Source: Polyporus tsugae (taxonomy: Eukaryota > Basidiomycota > Agaricomycetes > Polyporales > Polyporaceae). From it: 64,000 bases of DNA. The position numbers and the translations under genes were made by a program. Each line of letters begins with the position of its first letter. Position 1 is the first letter of the stretch. Positions 25,704 through 39,453 of the stretch are shown piece by piece. The notes beneath the pieces were generated by a model. It was not told where the DNA came from, did no database searches, and worked only from the letters and a program-made list of their open reading frames with translations. The DNA lies in the NCBI GenBank assembly GCA_024305745.1, contig JAHRBS010000013.1, forward strand, positions 1,488,001 through 1,552,000, written 5' to 3'.

Positions 25704-27939
25704 ATGGACGCCTTAGCGGTGGCTTCAATATCTGGAGGCATCGATCAGCCGTTTGGTCCTTATCTGATCGGGAGCTATGTGGGCCTCATGTACGTTGACA
25801 AACTACATCGCATACCAGCACATTGAAACGATGATGATGGCCTGGCTCGCCTTTCGCGCAGGATGTATGGTGGCACGCTGCACCAGGCCTATCGATACTT
25901 TAGCTTGTATCCGACTGATCGACTGGTTTTGAGGGTCATTGTACGTTCTCATTGTCTGGTTTAACACATATTCTCAATCTCCTCGGTCTTCTAGGTCATT
26001 ATTCTGCTGTGAGTCACGTCGCCTTCCGAACTACTCGCGACTTTGTTCACTAAACCGCGATGCCAGCGTTTTGGACACGTTTCACACAATTACCATAGCC
26101 CATACGTGGTTCGTCCCTCCACATCATGCTTCTGACATTGCACGATACTGATGTGCTTGCAGTTACCATTACATGGTGTCAAATTACTCTAACCCTTCGG
26201 CGCTGGCGTTAAATGTTTGGTGAGAGGTGCAACTTAGTGGTCATTATTCAGTGCGCTTACCCGGTCGCGAAGGTCTTTTCGAGTAACTGTCTTTGTTGTA
26301 TATATCTTACAAGCACCGGCTGACGACTATCCTTCCGAAAACCAGCTGTTTAGCGTAACTATGGTGCGTTTCTGACCGCGCTCCGTGGGACAACCTCCTG
26401 ACCTTCACACGACGCAGGGCGCAATTATCTTCGTCGCTCATCTGTAAATGGTTTCTCCCTCGAGGTATCATTCATGCTTACTGAACTGCTGGTTGCAGGT
26501 TCTACATTCGGCGACTCTACCTCTGTAGGCGACCAGTTTACTTGATACATTGCACAGAGGCTCAAGGTAGCAGGGAATACAGTAAAACAATGCCATATAC
26601 TCATCGTGATTATAGTCGTAAGTCTTCTCTCCATATCCATTGTTAGGCGGTGAGGTGATAACCGTTCGTCCAGGGGTCTCTCATGTTGGTGGAGCTCGGT
26701 GTGTATCTTGTTCAATGCTTCGAGCGCATGGACTTGCAACTGATGCTGCGTGTGGTGCATTTCTCAAAGGCACATGCATCGGTAAGCGGTCAACTGCATG
26801 TCATTGCGTACGGTACTGAAGATTACTCAGCCGAGACCCTGCTGGCGTAAGTTACGAGACATCACAATCCTAGTCGACGAGGCGTAAACTCATCTACACC
26901 GAATACAGTTTCCGCTTCGTGGAAATAGCGGGCTGGTCGGGCTTTCTGGTAAGCTATCTCAAAATCCCCTCTACCTTCGTGTGGGCTTACACCGCGCACG
27001 GTCGCAAAATCAAAGTGGCTTAGCATCTGGGCACTGTCTGTCATCCTCGCGAACGACCTCGTTCTGTCGAGCACGCTCGTAATTATCCTGCGCAGCCATT
27101 ATTGCGCCATTGATTTCAAGAAGTTCGTCCACCCCAATTTGATAATTGCTGTGTCGTGCTTACATTGGCCATCAGTACACGATCCCTCATAGACCTTCTC
27201 ACTGTGTACACTATCAACACCTGTGCGTTGGTTCCTCTCCATCCCACGAATGTTTTGGGACTGAGAGCTTCATTGCAGGTGTGCTAACAATGTAATGGAT
27301 CTCCCCCTGCTGCTGCCGTGAATGACGCTGATGGGGTTGCTCACGTCGCAGCGTTTTGAACGCTACATCGTTAGGGCTTGTAAGTCAGACCAAGAATATC
27401 GCGTTTGTTGTCGCTGATGCCTTAATATTTATAGGTGGTCGCCTTTCCAACCAGTATGACTGCTGTCGGGGTCCTTATTCCTGCTTGCAGATGTGAGCGC
27501 ACCGTGTTTGAGCAGGAAGGTACCGCTTACTGAAACCCCCCCATCTGCAGCGTATGTGAACGCGGTTCTCGCAATGTGGGTCCCCATCCAAACATTCAGC
27601 GGAAACGTTGATATTCTGATCATGGTTCACGTAGGTTGAACTCCCGGAAGTCGTTGGCGGAGAAAATGGGGGAGGAGTTCGAGTTTGGCACATTTGGCGT
27701 CAGCGAGCTCCAGTTCCCCACCGCCCGTGATAGCTCAGATGATTCCGCTCAGGTATGCCTCTGCTCGCTTCCTGTCCCTAATACGTCGGTTCATGTGCCT
27801 ACCGTAGACGCCGACGCAGTCACCGGACATCCCTGTCTTTTGCGTCCAAATAGGGGACACGGAAAGCATCAACCACGAGAACGAGGAGCTAGTGGGAGGA
27901 TCCTCCAGCAAGAACAGGCGAACTATCTCAGATACGTGA
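25704..27939 (+). CDS. DUF6534-like membrane protein, tandem copy 1
   Basis: Function unknown; predicted seven-helix membrane protein. Exon 1 (25704-25789) reads MDALAVASISGGIDQPFGPY, then LIGSYVGLM. Exon 2 (25862-25940) gives MYGGTLHQAYRYFSLYPTDR. A 14-nt exon (25995-26008, VIILL) leads to VLDTFHTITIAHT, then YHYMVSNYSNPSALALNVW, SFRVTVFVVYILQ, GAIIFVAHL and a 26-nt exon at 26499-26524 (FYIRRLYL). Later parts include LSIWALSVILANDLVLSSTL, SLIDLLTVYTINT and VVAFPTSMTAVGVLIPA. The C-terminal tail carries RLNSRKSLAEKMGEEFEFGT and an Asp/Glu-rich end, with stop at 27937-27939. The exon pattern matches the two following genes. Some internal joins between 26280 and 27620 are provisional. Confidence 0.65.
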
Positions 27940-28645
27940 GCGAGAACCGCAAGGGTTGCTTTCCGGTACATCACGTCTCCGGCGTAACGTCCGCGCGTCC
28001 TGTTGATAACACGAGCTGTCATCCTCTACAGAACTATGTCACTGTTCAGAATGGCCAGTGCACACGACACTTATTTTGAGTGCGGTAATAGCCAGCAAAT
28101 GAGCACAGCTGTTTTTCCAGGTACACAATAAATCCGCCTCGCAGCTCACTGATACGCCTTCCTCTCAGCCGTCAGAAGCTAGACTCAGGCTGGAGTCCAT
28201 GCCATGAAAGTCACGAGCCAGAAGACGAGTTGACCGCCACGATGGGACCCTTGCGGCCCAGAATCGATCACCGGTGCGATCCGAGAAACTGAAATTGACA
28301 GCTGATAGCTTTCAATTGAACAGTGTTGTTCGACCACTTTGTTCGATTCCGGGATCCACCAGAGATCCATAGTCCTCCCCGGCGTGGTGCGGCGTCTCGG
28401 TGATAGGTGGGACCCTTGGCCCGTATGCTGAAAACTTTCGCCGCTGCGTGGTACAGATCTCGCCACTGCTCACAGTGGGTAGATCTTCGGCGTTCTTCAT
28501 CTACCGGAAGTCCTTGGGGTAGATCGACGATACGATTCCTACGTAGAGCACATGCACTGCTTGGCCCACCATCCTCTATTTATACGCATGGCGGGTGTCG
28601 TATTCTTTGCCAGGCCCTCTTCTAGGACTCCTTTCAAGCATTGCA
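27940..28645. other. Spacer between tandem copies 1 and 2
   Basis: About 700 bp without a supportable gene; presumably promoter and terminator sequence. CTATTTATACGC at about 28574-28585, some 65 bp before the copy 2 ATG, is a TATA-like candidate. Confidence 0.4.
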
Positions 28646-30542
28646 ATGGCGGCACATCTACGGATGGACACCACATTTGGATCAATCCTGATTGGCAATT
28701 TCATCGGCCTTGTGTACGTAGTTTTGCCATTATATGAAGAATTGGCCCGAGTCGTTGACGCATTCAAGGTTAATAGCATGTATGGCATGACGATCCAGAC
28801 AGCGTACCGACATTTTCGCTTATATCCAACAGATTCGTTGCATATGAAGGCCATGGTGCGGATGCATGCCTATCTTCTATTTACCTGGGGCTTAAAGTGT
28901 CTGCGTCTCAGATCCTGGTCTTGATGTAAGCAATTGGGCCAGCTGTCGCACGGATATGTTGGCTCAAATCGACTAAACCAACAGTATTGTCGACACGCTG
29001 CACATGGTCGAAACCTGCCATACTTGGTAACACTGATTAATCAACCTTTGCTGTATGTCGCTTACATTGCGTTAGTTACTATTACTTCGGATCGCATTTC
29101 TCGGACGCCTCAGCTTTGACCAGAGGAGTATGGTGAGTAAGCAGCATTGTTTGATACAGGCCACTCTTGACGTTTCACATCTACGATTCCAGGTCACTTA
29201 GGGTCAGTGAATTTGCCTGGCGTGCTAGGAATAATCGCACTGACAGCCGCTGACTCTTGCCTTCAGCTATCCAGTTTAACAATAGTAGGTCCCGCAGTCA
29301 CCGAGCTCCATCCTCGACGATAAGTGACTGACGTAGCCTGCAGGGATTGAATGTCTTCATCGTACAAATGTACGTTCATTGCTCCATATAAGCTCCAAAG
29401 TTTCACCACAGTCCTTTATCTAGGTTCTATTGTCGACGGATATCTATTCGTGAGTACTACTCCATCTTCGCAGACACTTTGAGTTTTATCACAGCCCGTG
29501 ACCCAGTTGCCCCCGCGTACTACAAATGTTTGGTCGTTCCACGTATCTCTGTTGTAAGCGCGATGTATTGTCAGGCGGATCCAGACCATTGTCGTTTCTA
29601 GTGGATCGATGTAGTAACGCTTGCCATCACGCCGGTGGTCGATGTCGTGCTCGCGGTCACTCTCGTCGTCATCCTCCGCCGGAGTCGTACTGATTTGAGA
29701 AGGTATCTTTCGTCGGAGTGCTATTGCTCAGACAGAGCTAACGGGAATTACTGTCCGCAGAACTGAGTCGATCCTGGATGTCCTGATAATCTACACCCTC
29801 AATACATGTACGACCCCTTTGTAACCATGGAGGAGTTGCCGCTGAATATGACACCGCACTTTTGCAGGCGTATTCACAAGGTGGTCCCCTCGGGCTGCCT
29901 TGAGAGCAGTTACTAACACTAACAGCTTTGTCCAGCTTGGCGAACACGCTTACTCTCATTTTCGTGAGCCATTCTGCCAATGGATGCGTGGCTCTCGAAC
30001 CTTTCCATTGTCGCTAACTCCATGACCAGTTACTTGCATTCCCGAAGGACCTCATCTACCTGGGGGTCTGCATCCCGGCTGCTCAGAGTACGTTTTTCTT
30101 ACATTTTACTTTGCATACGTGGATATAGACTAAGTTCCATGTACCGTATTCACTGTCAGTACTCGCAGTGTGCGTCCGTCCCCCATAGCCGTATCATACA
30201 TTGCGATCTGGACACGTTTCCCGACAGGCTGAACTCCAGAAAATCCATCGCTGAGCTGGCGAACAGGACTTGCGAGTTGGGTACATTTGGCCTCAGCGAC
30301 CTTCCCCAAATACCTCCGAACAGTGGCATTGGGGACTCGCAAGAACTAGCACTGGCACAAGGAGTGAGCTTCCTAGACCCCCACTAATTCGCTACTTAAC
30401 GGAAATCTTGACTGGCCCGAATGTTTTATAGATGCATCCCTCAACGTGTTCGCTCACCGTGTACCGAATCCCCCGGATGCCTGCCGTTGAAGAGTGCGGT
30501 TCACTGAGCGAAGACAAAGTCAGGGTAGTCAAGACCATTTGA
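28646..30542 (+). CDS. DUF6534-like membrane protein, tandem copy 2
   Basis: Same family and exon plan as copy 1, closest to copy 3. It starts MAAHLRMDTTFGSILIGNFI, then GLV, then MYGMTIQTAYRHFRLYPTDS. Next come VDTLHMVETCHTCYYYF, GSHFSDASALTRGVW and SLRLSSLTI with GLNVFIVQM. The 26-nt exon at 29424-29449 gives FYCRRISI, followed by RDPVAPAYYKCLVV. The second half has WIDVVTLAITPVVDVVLAVT, TESILDVLIIYTLNT and VLAFPKDLIYLGVCIPAAQ. The cytoplasmic tail has DRLNSRKSIAELANRTCELG, then TFGLSDLPQIPPNSG. A last exon from 30432 ends EDKVRVVKTI and stop at 30540-30542. No disabling mutation was seen in the segments read; a few short internal exons are provisional. Confidence 0.65.
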
Positions 30543-31735
30543 AACGGGAGCGATGGGCGGTCGCAAAACATGCGCACGAGGCGCGGAAACGAGCTCCCTA
30601 CATATCATCAAGGTCAAGTGTCCGGCTTCGGATACGTGAGCTTTGCCTTCCTATGCATCGCCTATCTGTCATTTGTGGTACAAGGTCCGCAGGGCCGGTC
30701 AATCACATGAGCTATCATCCTCCACAGAACTGCATGCTCCGACGGCCAGCGCTCGGTTTGAGTGTGACCACAGTCAGCAAACGAGCGCGGCTGCTCCTTC
30801 AGGTACGTATACTATACTACAGCGGATTGCGAAACGATCGTCGTCTCCAAAAGCACTCATTTAGGCTTGTTAGCTTGTCAATTGTGAAGCGAACTCGAAA
30901 CGCCCGACAGCCTGTCCCAAGTCCCGCAGCAGGGAGGACTCGGAGCGAGCACGACGCCCTGTCCTGTCGCGCCCCACGCGCTAGGAGTGAAAGGTGCCCA
31001 AACCCTCTACTGCTGAATATCGACGGACGCGCGCGGCCACCGAACTGCGACACATTGCCACCCATTCCCGCGTGTGAAGACCGAAATTGCGCTACCATCT
31101 GCACGCGATCCCAACCCTGCGTCGCGCTTCATCTTGAGACTCGTGCCACCGGGGCATCCAGAACGTTGAGCGTCTCGGCCGGCTAGCTATCCGACCTGCT
31201 CTTTTCGGACGACTATCGTTTGCAACCTGCTATGAATTAGTACTAACTTGTTCCCATCCGTTCTAGCGCTTGGTAGCTGGTGCAGACCAACGCCATGAAC
31301 TGACCTGTCCACGGGCATTACGATGCCTGTGGTGCGGCTTTGGATCCTAGTTAGACACGGAGTCGACGTGGAATCGTCTGTGTGATCCCAGCAATCGAAC
31401 CTACCGACTAGACTCCCATCGATTGAGACGCACAGCTTCAGAAGTCTATTCAGCCTCTGGAAGATGTCACTAGCTGTGGGCAGTGCCGCGTCTCCACAAT
31501 AGGTGAGTCCACTGTCACTCTTGCACCCGTCAGTGCCACTGCTCAGGGATTTGTGGTCAAGAACACCGGTTCTAACATCATCTACCGATATTCCTCGGAG
31601 TAGTTCATTCTGGGACACGCACTGGTCGGCCCGCTGTCCCCAGGCTGCCACCCTTATATACCGTGTCTATCTGGTAGCCATGGGTATCTGACTCCTTTTG
31701 CCAAGGCTTCCTTCAAGATTGGTTTCGACATCGCA
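30543..31735. other. Spacer between tandem copies 2 and 3
   Basis: About 1.2 kb. ORFs at 30494-31186 and 31187-31651 are uninterrupted but show no family features and overlap the end of copy 2. They look fortuitous. CCTTATATACCG at about 31650-31661, about 80 bp before the copy 3 ATG, is a TATA-like candidate. Confidence 0.45.
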
Positions 31736-34004
31736 ATGCTGGAATCTCCACGAATCAACAGTACCTTCGGTCCTATCCTTATTGGAAGTTTTATCGGTCT
31801 TGTGTACGTACTTCTGCTATCATTCGAATGACGGAAGCTGTGACGCACAGTGGGTCGACAGCATGTACGGCATGACAGTCCAGACGGCGTACAGATACTT
31901 TCGTTTATATCCAACAGATTCGTTGCGTTTGAAGGGAATGGTGCGAGTACATTCTTCAGATACACTTGGAGCTCAGACTGATGTTCGTATCACAGATCAT
32001 CGTATTAATGTAAGTACCTGCACCAGCAACTTCGTGGCATGAGCAGTCCGCTCAACAACTCTGAATCCAACAGTATCCTGGACACGCTGCAAATGGTCGA
32101 GGCCTCCCATACTTGGTAATACTCCAGCCACCTATCCGGTTTTCGCTCACGATAATCATGTTTCGGTAGTTACTATTACGTCGCACTGCATTATTCCGAC
32201 GCCCCCGCTTTGGCCACAGGAGTATGGTGAGTGCATCTTTCGTTGATACAGACGACCCTTGCCATTGCGAACGCTCTTATTGATAGTGGTTTCAGGTCGA
32301 CTAGGGTCAGCAGATTTGTCTCGCGTGGCAGGAACGACTGTGCTGACGGCCAACCATCTTCAGCTTCTCAGCGTAACGAGGGTATGTCCGTCAGTAGAGC
32401 TCCGTCGTATATGACAGGTCACCAGTGATGCAATGGGCAGGGAATGAGTGACTTCATTGTACAAATGTACGTCCCTTGCCCCATACCAGTTTCCTTACAA
32501 TGCTCTGAGCTCCGACACGATAAACCTTCAATACTTACTAGGTTCTATTGTCGACGGATATCTGTTTGTGAGTACATTTCTGTCGGCACAGACATTCGTT
32601 CCAGGTTGTCTCAGTCCGCCCAGTGGCCCCGGCGTACTACAAATATTTGGCCGCTACAATGGTAAGTATATGAATCAACTTGAGTGGGCATTGCGGTATC
32701 TCAGTTGGTCCGCTCGATATTATAGGTGCCTCTTATGCTTGCAGAGCTAGGCGTGTTCTCCTCGTTCGTATCAATCGCATGTGACGTTTACGGCGCATCG
32801 CAGGGTTCAGCATTGGTAAGCAGAGTTAGCAATATTCGAGGAGAGATACTGTACTGACGTACTCTCAAAGCTGCGGCAGTCGAAGCGTAAGTGTCGGTGT
32901 TAACTTCTCAGATACTGATGTGTTCGGTTGAGATAAAATTGTGTGGATTATGATTATGTTCAGGTTTATCGTAGGCACGTTCGCAAGATGGGAGCATTCA
33001 GTGGTGCGTCTCCTTGTTGTGCAGCTATCTGCGATGCACCGTCGGACTCGGACAAAGTTTTGACCATCCCTGAGTCAGTGGATCGATGTAGTGGCACTCG
33101 CGATCGTGCTGGTGGCTGAAGTCATGCTTGCGGCCATCCTCGTCGCCATCCTCCACCGGAGTCGCACTGGTATTAAGAGGTATTCTCCTCTCAACACGCT
33201 ACTCACCGGAGATCTTGGCTAATGAGACCCACTACAAACAGGACCGACTCGCTACTGGACCTCCTGATAATCTACACCCTCAACACATGTAAGATATCCA
33301 TGTACCCATGAAGAGTTTGTTGGTGACCATGACACCACACTGTTGCAGGTGTACTCACAAGGTGCTGCGGCCGCCGAGTCGCCGTCAACTGAACGATTGC
33401 TGACACCAATAGCTTCCGCCAGCTTTGTGAACGCTCTTACTCTCATTTTCGTGAGTTAGGTCATAAATCCCATGCCTTCTCAACATCACTAACTCTATTG
33501 ATAGTTACTTGCCTTCCCGCACGACCTCATCTACGTTGGCATCAGCATCCCGGCTGCTCAGAGTACGTTTCGCTTACGCTCTACTCTGCACATGCGTAGA
33601 TGAACTAAATTCCGTGCAGCGTACTCCATTTCCGTTCTCGCAGTGTCTGTCATCATCCATATCATACTTGCGAACCGTACTCACTTCCCGAATAGGGTCA
33701 ACTCCAGGAAGTCGTTCGCTAAGCTAGTGAACAAAACCCACGAGTTAGGTTCATTTGGCCTCAGCGACGATCTGCAGATACCCCCGAACAACGTCAATAT
33801 CCTCCGCTCGCGATCGCAACTAACTATAGAGGACGTACGTTTTATCTACCTCATGATTCTCTAACTCGTGTAAAGCAAAAGTTAACTGCCGTATAGACAC
33901 GTTCCACGACCTATCCATCGCTATACCGAATCCAGATGCCCACCATCAAGGAAGGCAGCCAAGGGGCGGATGAAAACAAAATCGAGGAAGTCGAAATCAT
34001 ATGA
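31736..34004 (+). CDS. DUF6534-like membrane protein, tandem copy 3
   Basis: Starts MLESPRINSTFGPILIGSFI, then GLV, then MYGMTVQTAYRYFRLYPTDS. Continues ILDTLQMVEASHTCYYYVAL with HYSDAPALATGVW, then STRLLSVTR and SDFIVQM. The 26-nt exon at 32542-32567 gives FYCRRISV, followed by FRPVAPAYYKYLAATM and LAELGVFSSFVSIACDVYG. The second half has FARWEHSVWIDVVALAIVLV, then AEVMLAAILVAILHRSRTG, SLLDLLIIYTLNT and LTFPHDLIYVGISIPAAQ. The tail is RVNSRKSFAKLVNKTHELGS, then FGLSDDLQIPPNN. The final exon (after a 33841-33897 intron) ends ENKIEEVEII and stops at 34002-34004, matching the copy 2 tail (EDKVRVVKTI). It looks intact. Spacing to copy 2 start is 3.1 kb, similar to 2.9 kb between copies 1 and 2. 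Confidence 0.7.
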
Positions 34005-34287
34005 CACGGTAGCCATGAGGCATCACAATGCCGGCTTGTACTCGTACTTGTAGGATCCGTCGGAGTAATACGGCTGCCTGAATATAAAAGACCCCTGGAG
34101 AAACACACATCTATAGATTCATGCGCATACAAGTACAGAATTGCAACGAATACACTCCATCCAGCATCAGGTTATTCCGCTCTTTGCAAGAGACGGCACA
34201 GCCTCGTTATCTCAGGCTGGCCCCTTCACGTTTCCGGCAATCACACACGCGAGGCCATTGCTGGAGCCTGGCATTCTAACATGGCCC

Positions 34288-36792
<2,505 letters not shown>

Positions 36793-38002
36793 TGTGGTGG
36801 TGGTGGTGGTACTGGTGGTGGTAGAAGGGGGAGTGCGGTTTCAGATGAGAGGAGATTGTGCAGTGCGGTCTGTCCACGGACGGCTTATATACGCATGCAC
36901 CCACGGACTTTCGATGGTAGAACCGTCTTGGGAAAGGAGACATCGGTGCTAAGAGACGCGCCTGGGCTAGGTCTCGTCAAAGGGTGCACGTAGGGCGTAA
37001 AAGGCGACCCTTAACTCAGCTATGACGTGAGACCTTTGTCGATTAGATTAGATCAGCACACTCCGCGGCAGAGATCCCGTCCCGATTCCGAGCACGGGTT
37101 CTTCTGCCCACTGCCTCACCGTCCCGACAACTTCGAGAGAGGCCCACACAGTCTCTTTGTATACCGTCAGCGCCAGATAAAGCCCTCTTTACGGCAATGC
37201 ACCCAGGCCCCAGCCTTGAGGAGATCTGTTGGACAGTCTAGGCTTGACGGGTACGACCTCTCCAGGCGCAATCTGGTTCAGCCATCCATGCAAACGTCCT
37301 TCTATCAAGTCGTGCAGCGTGCTCGAGCACGGCCAAATTCTAATGATCATCGATTATCCGGGGTCTCGTTCCTGCCGCCATACTTATAATTATCCACCGA
37401 TCCTCGTCGCTGGGCGACAATTCAGGTGGGCTCCGCTATCGCGGCCGGGAAATGCGAGATCTAGTCCATCCAATATGAGCACGAAGGTTCGGAACATGAG
37501 TCTCCGTGCGCGCCCACCGCCAAATAAGCTGTCCCTGCAGACGCGTACCTTTCGTATGAACACAATCACCCATCCGACACTGTACCCGTATTCAATGCCT
37601 CAAACGATGTAAGAGCTACGCAAGGTCTGGATACAGACAGAACGTCATGAGAGGTCGTGAGTGCGATAAGCAAGTAGATGCATCAAGGAAGTGAGGGAGA
37701 TGATTATATTTGGGTAGCGCGGAAGCTCAGACGACAGGCGCTGGGACCCCCGCCGAGCATGAGTGCAACTGTCCGGGTATAAAGCAGAACAAAGGTGACT
37801 ACGCCACGACAAGCGCAACGGTCCTTCAACATGAACATTGTAAGTAAATAAGCGGTAGAGCAACTGGAACTGGATCCGACGGAGCTTGTGCGCAAGGTGA
37901 GTAAATGGAAGTTCACGTATCTGCAAGGTGCTTGCCCCCAGGGCGACGACCCAAACTTCGTGATCATGGACAACGTGCGGAAAGAGCAGAACGGGAGGAG
38001 GT
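36793..38002. other. Intergenic stretch upstream of PDC
   Basis: About 1.2 kb between the PDC start and the stop of the GPI-protein gene. A purine/pyrimidine-asymmetric GGT repeat runs at 36792-36825 just upstream of the PDC ATG. A possible TATA box (TATATAAG on the minus strand) sits at about 36886-36892. ORFs at 37027-37389 and 37229-37612 have no recognisable features. Confidence 0.45.
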
Positions 38003-39453
38003 CTAGGTGGATACTGATAGCAGAGACTGCGACAATGTCAACGTGGTGAGGAGTAGCGTCGCGCCGAGTAGCCACCACGGCGCAGATAGTGATGACAGAG
38101 CGCCACTGTACGTCACACACATGAATTAGTCGTGGTGGTGAGCATGGTGTTGGTGAATGGGGTACATACGATGGTAAAGGAGTCGCCAGCACCTTGACGG
38201 TGAGAATAGCGACAAGGCCGTCCACAGCCTCAACCCCGTCTCCACCAACAGAAGATGCGTGGTTCAGGCCAGTGGTGGAATTTGTCGAGATTCCGGAGAG
38301 GTATATCGCGTTGGTGCTGTAGGTATAGTTGTTGTACGATGTCGTCCCCGAGTATGTCGTACCGTTCGTGATATTGCCTGTTGGAACGAGATGTGACTGC
38401 GCCGTCGCGTTTCCAACAAGCCAATCACTAGAGTAAATCTAAGTGAGTCTCGACAGCGTATTATCACAAAAGCCTTGTTCCTGACCGGCCTAGGTTGTAT
38501 CTGGCGTTCAATACTCAGTGTCTCGACCATCGAGTATCAGGACCGATCAACGCACCCGTTGAATATAATATTATGTCCATCTTAACACGCATTCAAGCTT
38601 CAACGACAGGCAATACTAAAGAATGGAGTTCTCGCACCCTGAATTGGCATCTCGTAGGATGTGGCCAAAAAGTACGCCCCGCTGAAGTAAGCGAGACCTA
38701 AGTTTGGGGCCGGTCATAAGGACCACAGAAGTTCCACACACCTGTTCCCGCTGGGTCCATCTTGGATCCAGTACCGGAAGTGGTTCCCGCCGTTTATCGT
38801 CTCCTTGCACGTTCCTAGGTCCGGGTCGCCGTAGTCCCAGCGAAGCTCCGAAGTCTCATTCACTGTCAGGGAGGTCCCAAATTAGAATCCCTCCCGGCGG
38901 CGGTGACAGTCGGAGCAAATCGCAGAGCAAATCGCACGTACATTGACCATTGCCATCGCCGAGGTTGGCCGTCTGAGCATCCCCCGCGTGCTGCCCGAGA
39001 CACTCCGACGCGAAGCCGACGGAACTGCACGCAGCCGACGCGTCAAACTCCGCAGGCCACGGAGGACGGGGAGGACCACTCACATCATCCAATTCCGGAA
39101 GCCACCTTTGTCTTCGTTGTCCACAAGCACCAGCTCGTCAGAGTTGCCAGAGACGATAACGTTGAGTGGTTCCCCGAGCCCGCCGGTGTTTGGGGCCACC
39201 TTCGGGTTTCCCGCAAGTTGGCTTCAGTCCCCATCGTAAGATTGACGAGCAGAGTACGACTGACCGTCAGGAACCCGCCCTCGTTCTTGCTGGGGTCGTA
39301 AAAGCCGGCCGGGGGCACCGAGCGGGAACTTGAGGCGCGTCTCCAAAGAGGACTCGGGCTCCGGACGCGATTCGGGCTGTAGGCGAGAGAGAGCGTGGGA
39401 GCACAGAGAAGAAGCATGAACAGAGTGGCAGCAGTCGCTGTTGTGGACGCCAT
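38003..39453 (-). CDS. Secreted, probably GPI-anchored basidiomycete protein
   Basis: Nine exons: 39265-39453, 39084-39199, 38942-39024, 38742-38862, 38638-38681, 38556-38580, 38486-38500, 38170-38427 and 38003-38105, giving 317 aa with every phase closing. The N-terminus (MASTTATAATLFMLLLCAPT, then LSLA) is a signal peptide. The body has GLGEPLNVIVSGNSD, SVGFASECLGQHAGDAQTAN, RWDYGDPDLGTCKETINGGN, then HFRYW, and GYNLGRDWLVGNATAQ. It carries many N-glycosylation sequons (NATA, NITN, NGTT, NYTY, NSTT). The last exon is a hydrophobic tail (SAPWWLLGATLLLTTLTL) preceded by a small-residue stretch (SGALSS), as in GPI signals. It resembles an uncharacterised secreted family seen across Agaricomycetes; enzymatic function unknown. 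Exons 6 and 7 are 25 and 15 nt. Confidence 0.8.

Noticed and set aside
31380..31420. tRNA-like GGTTCGAT segment on the minus strand
   Set aside because: The flanking bases do not form a T-stem and there is no acceptor or D-arm at the right distance.
30494..31651. ORFs between membrane-gene copies 2 and 3
   Set aside because: The first overlaps the last exon of copy 2 in another frame. Neither has motifs or splice partners.
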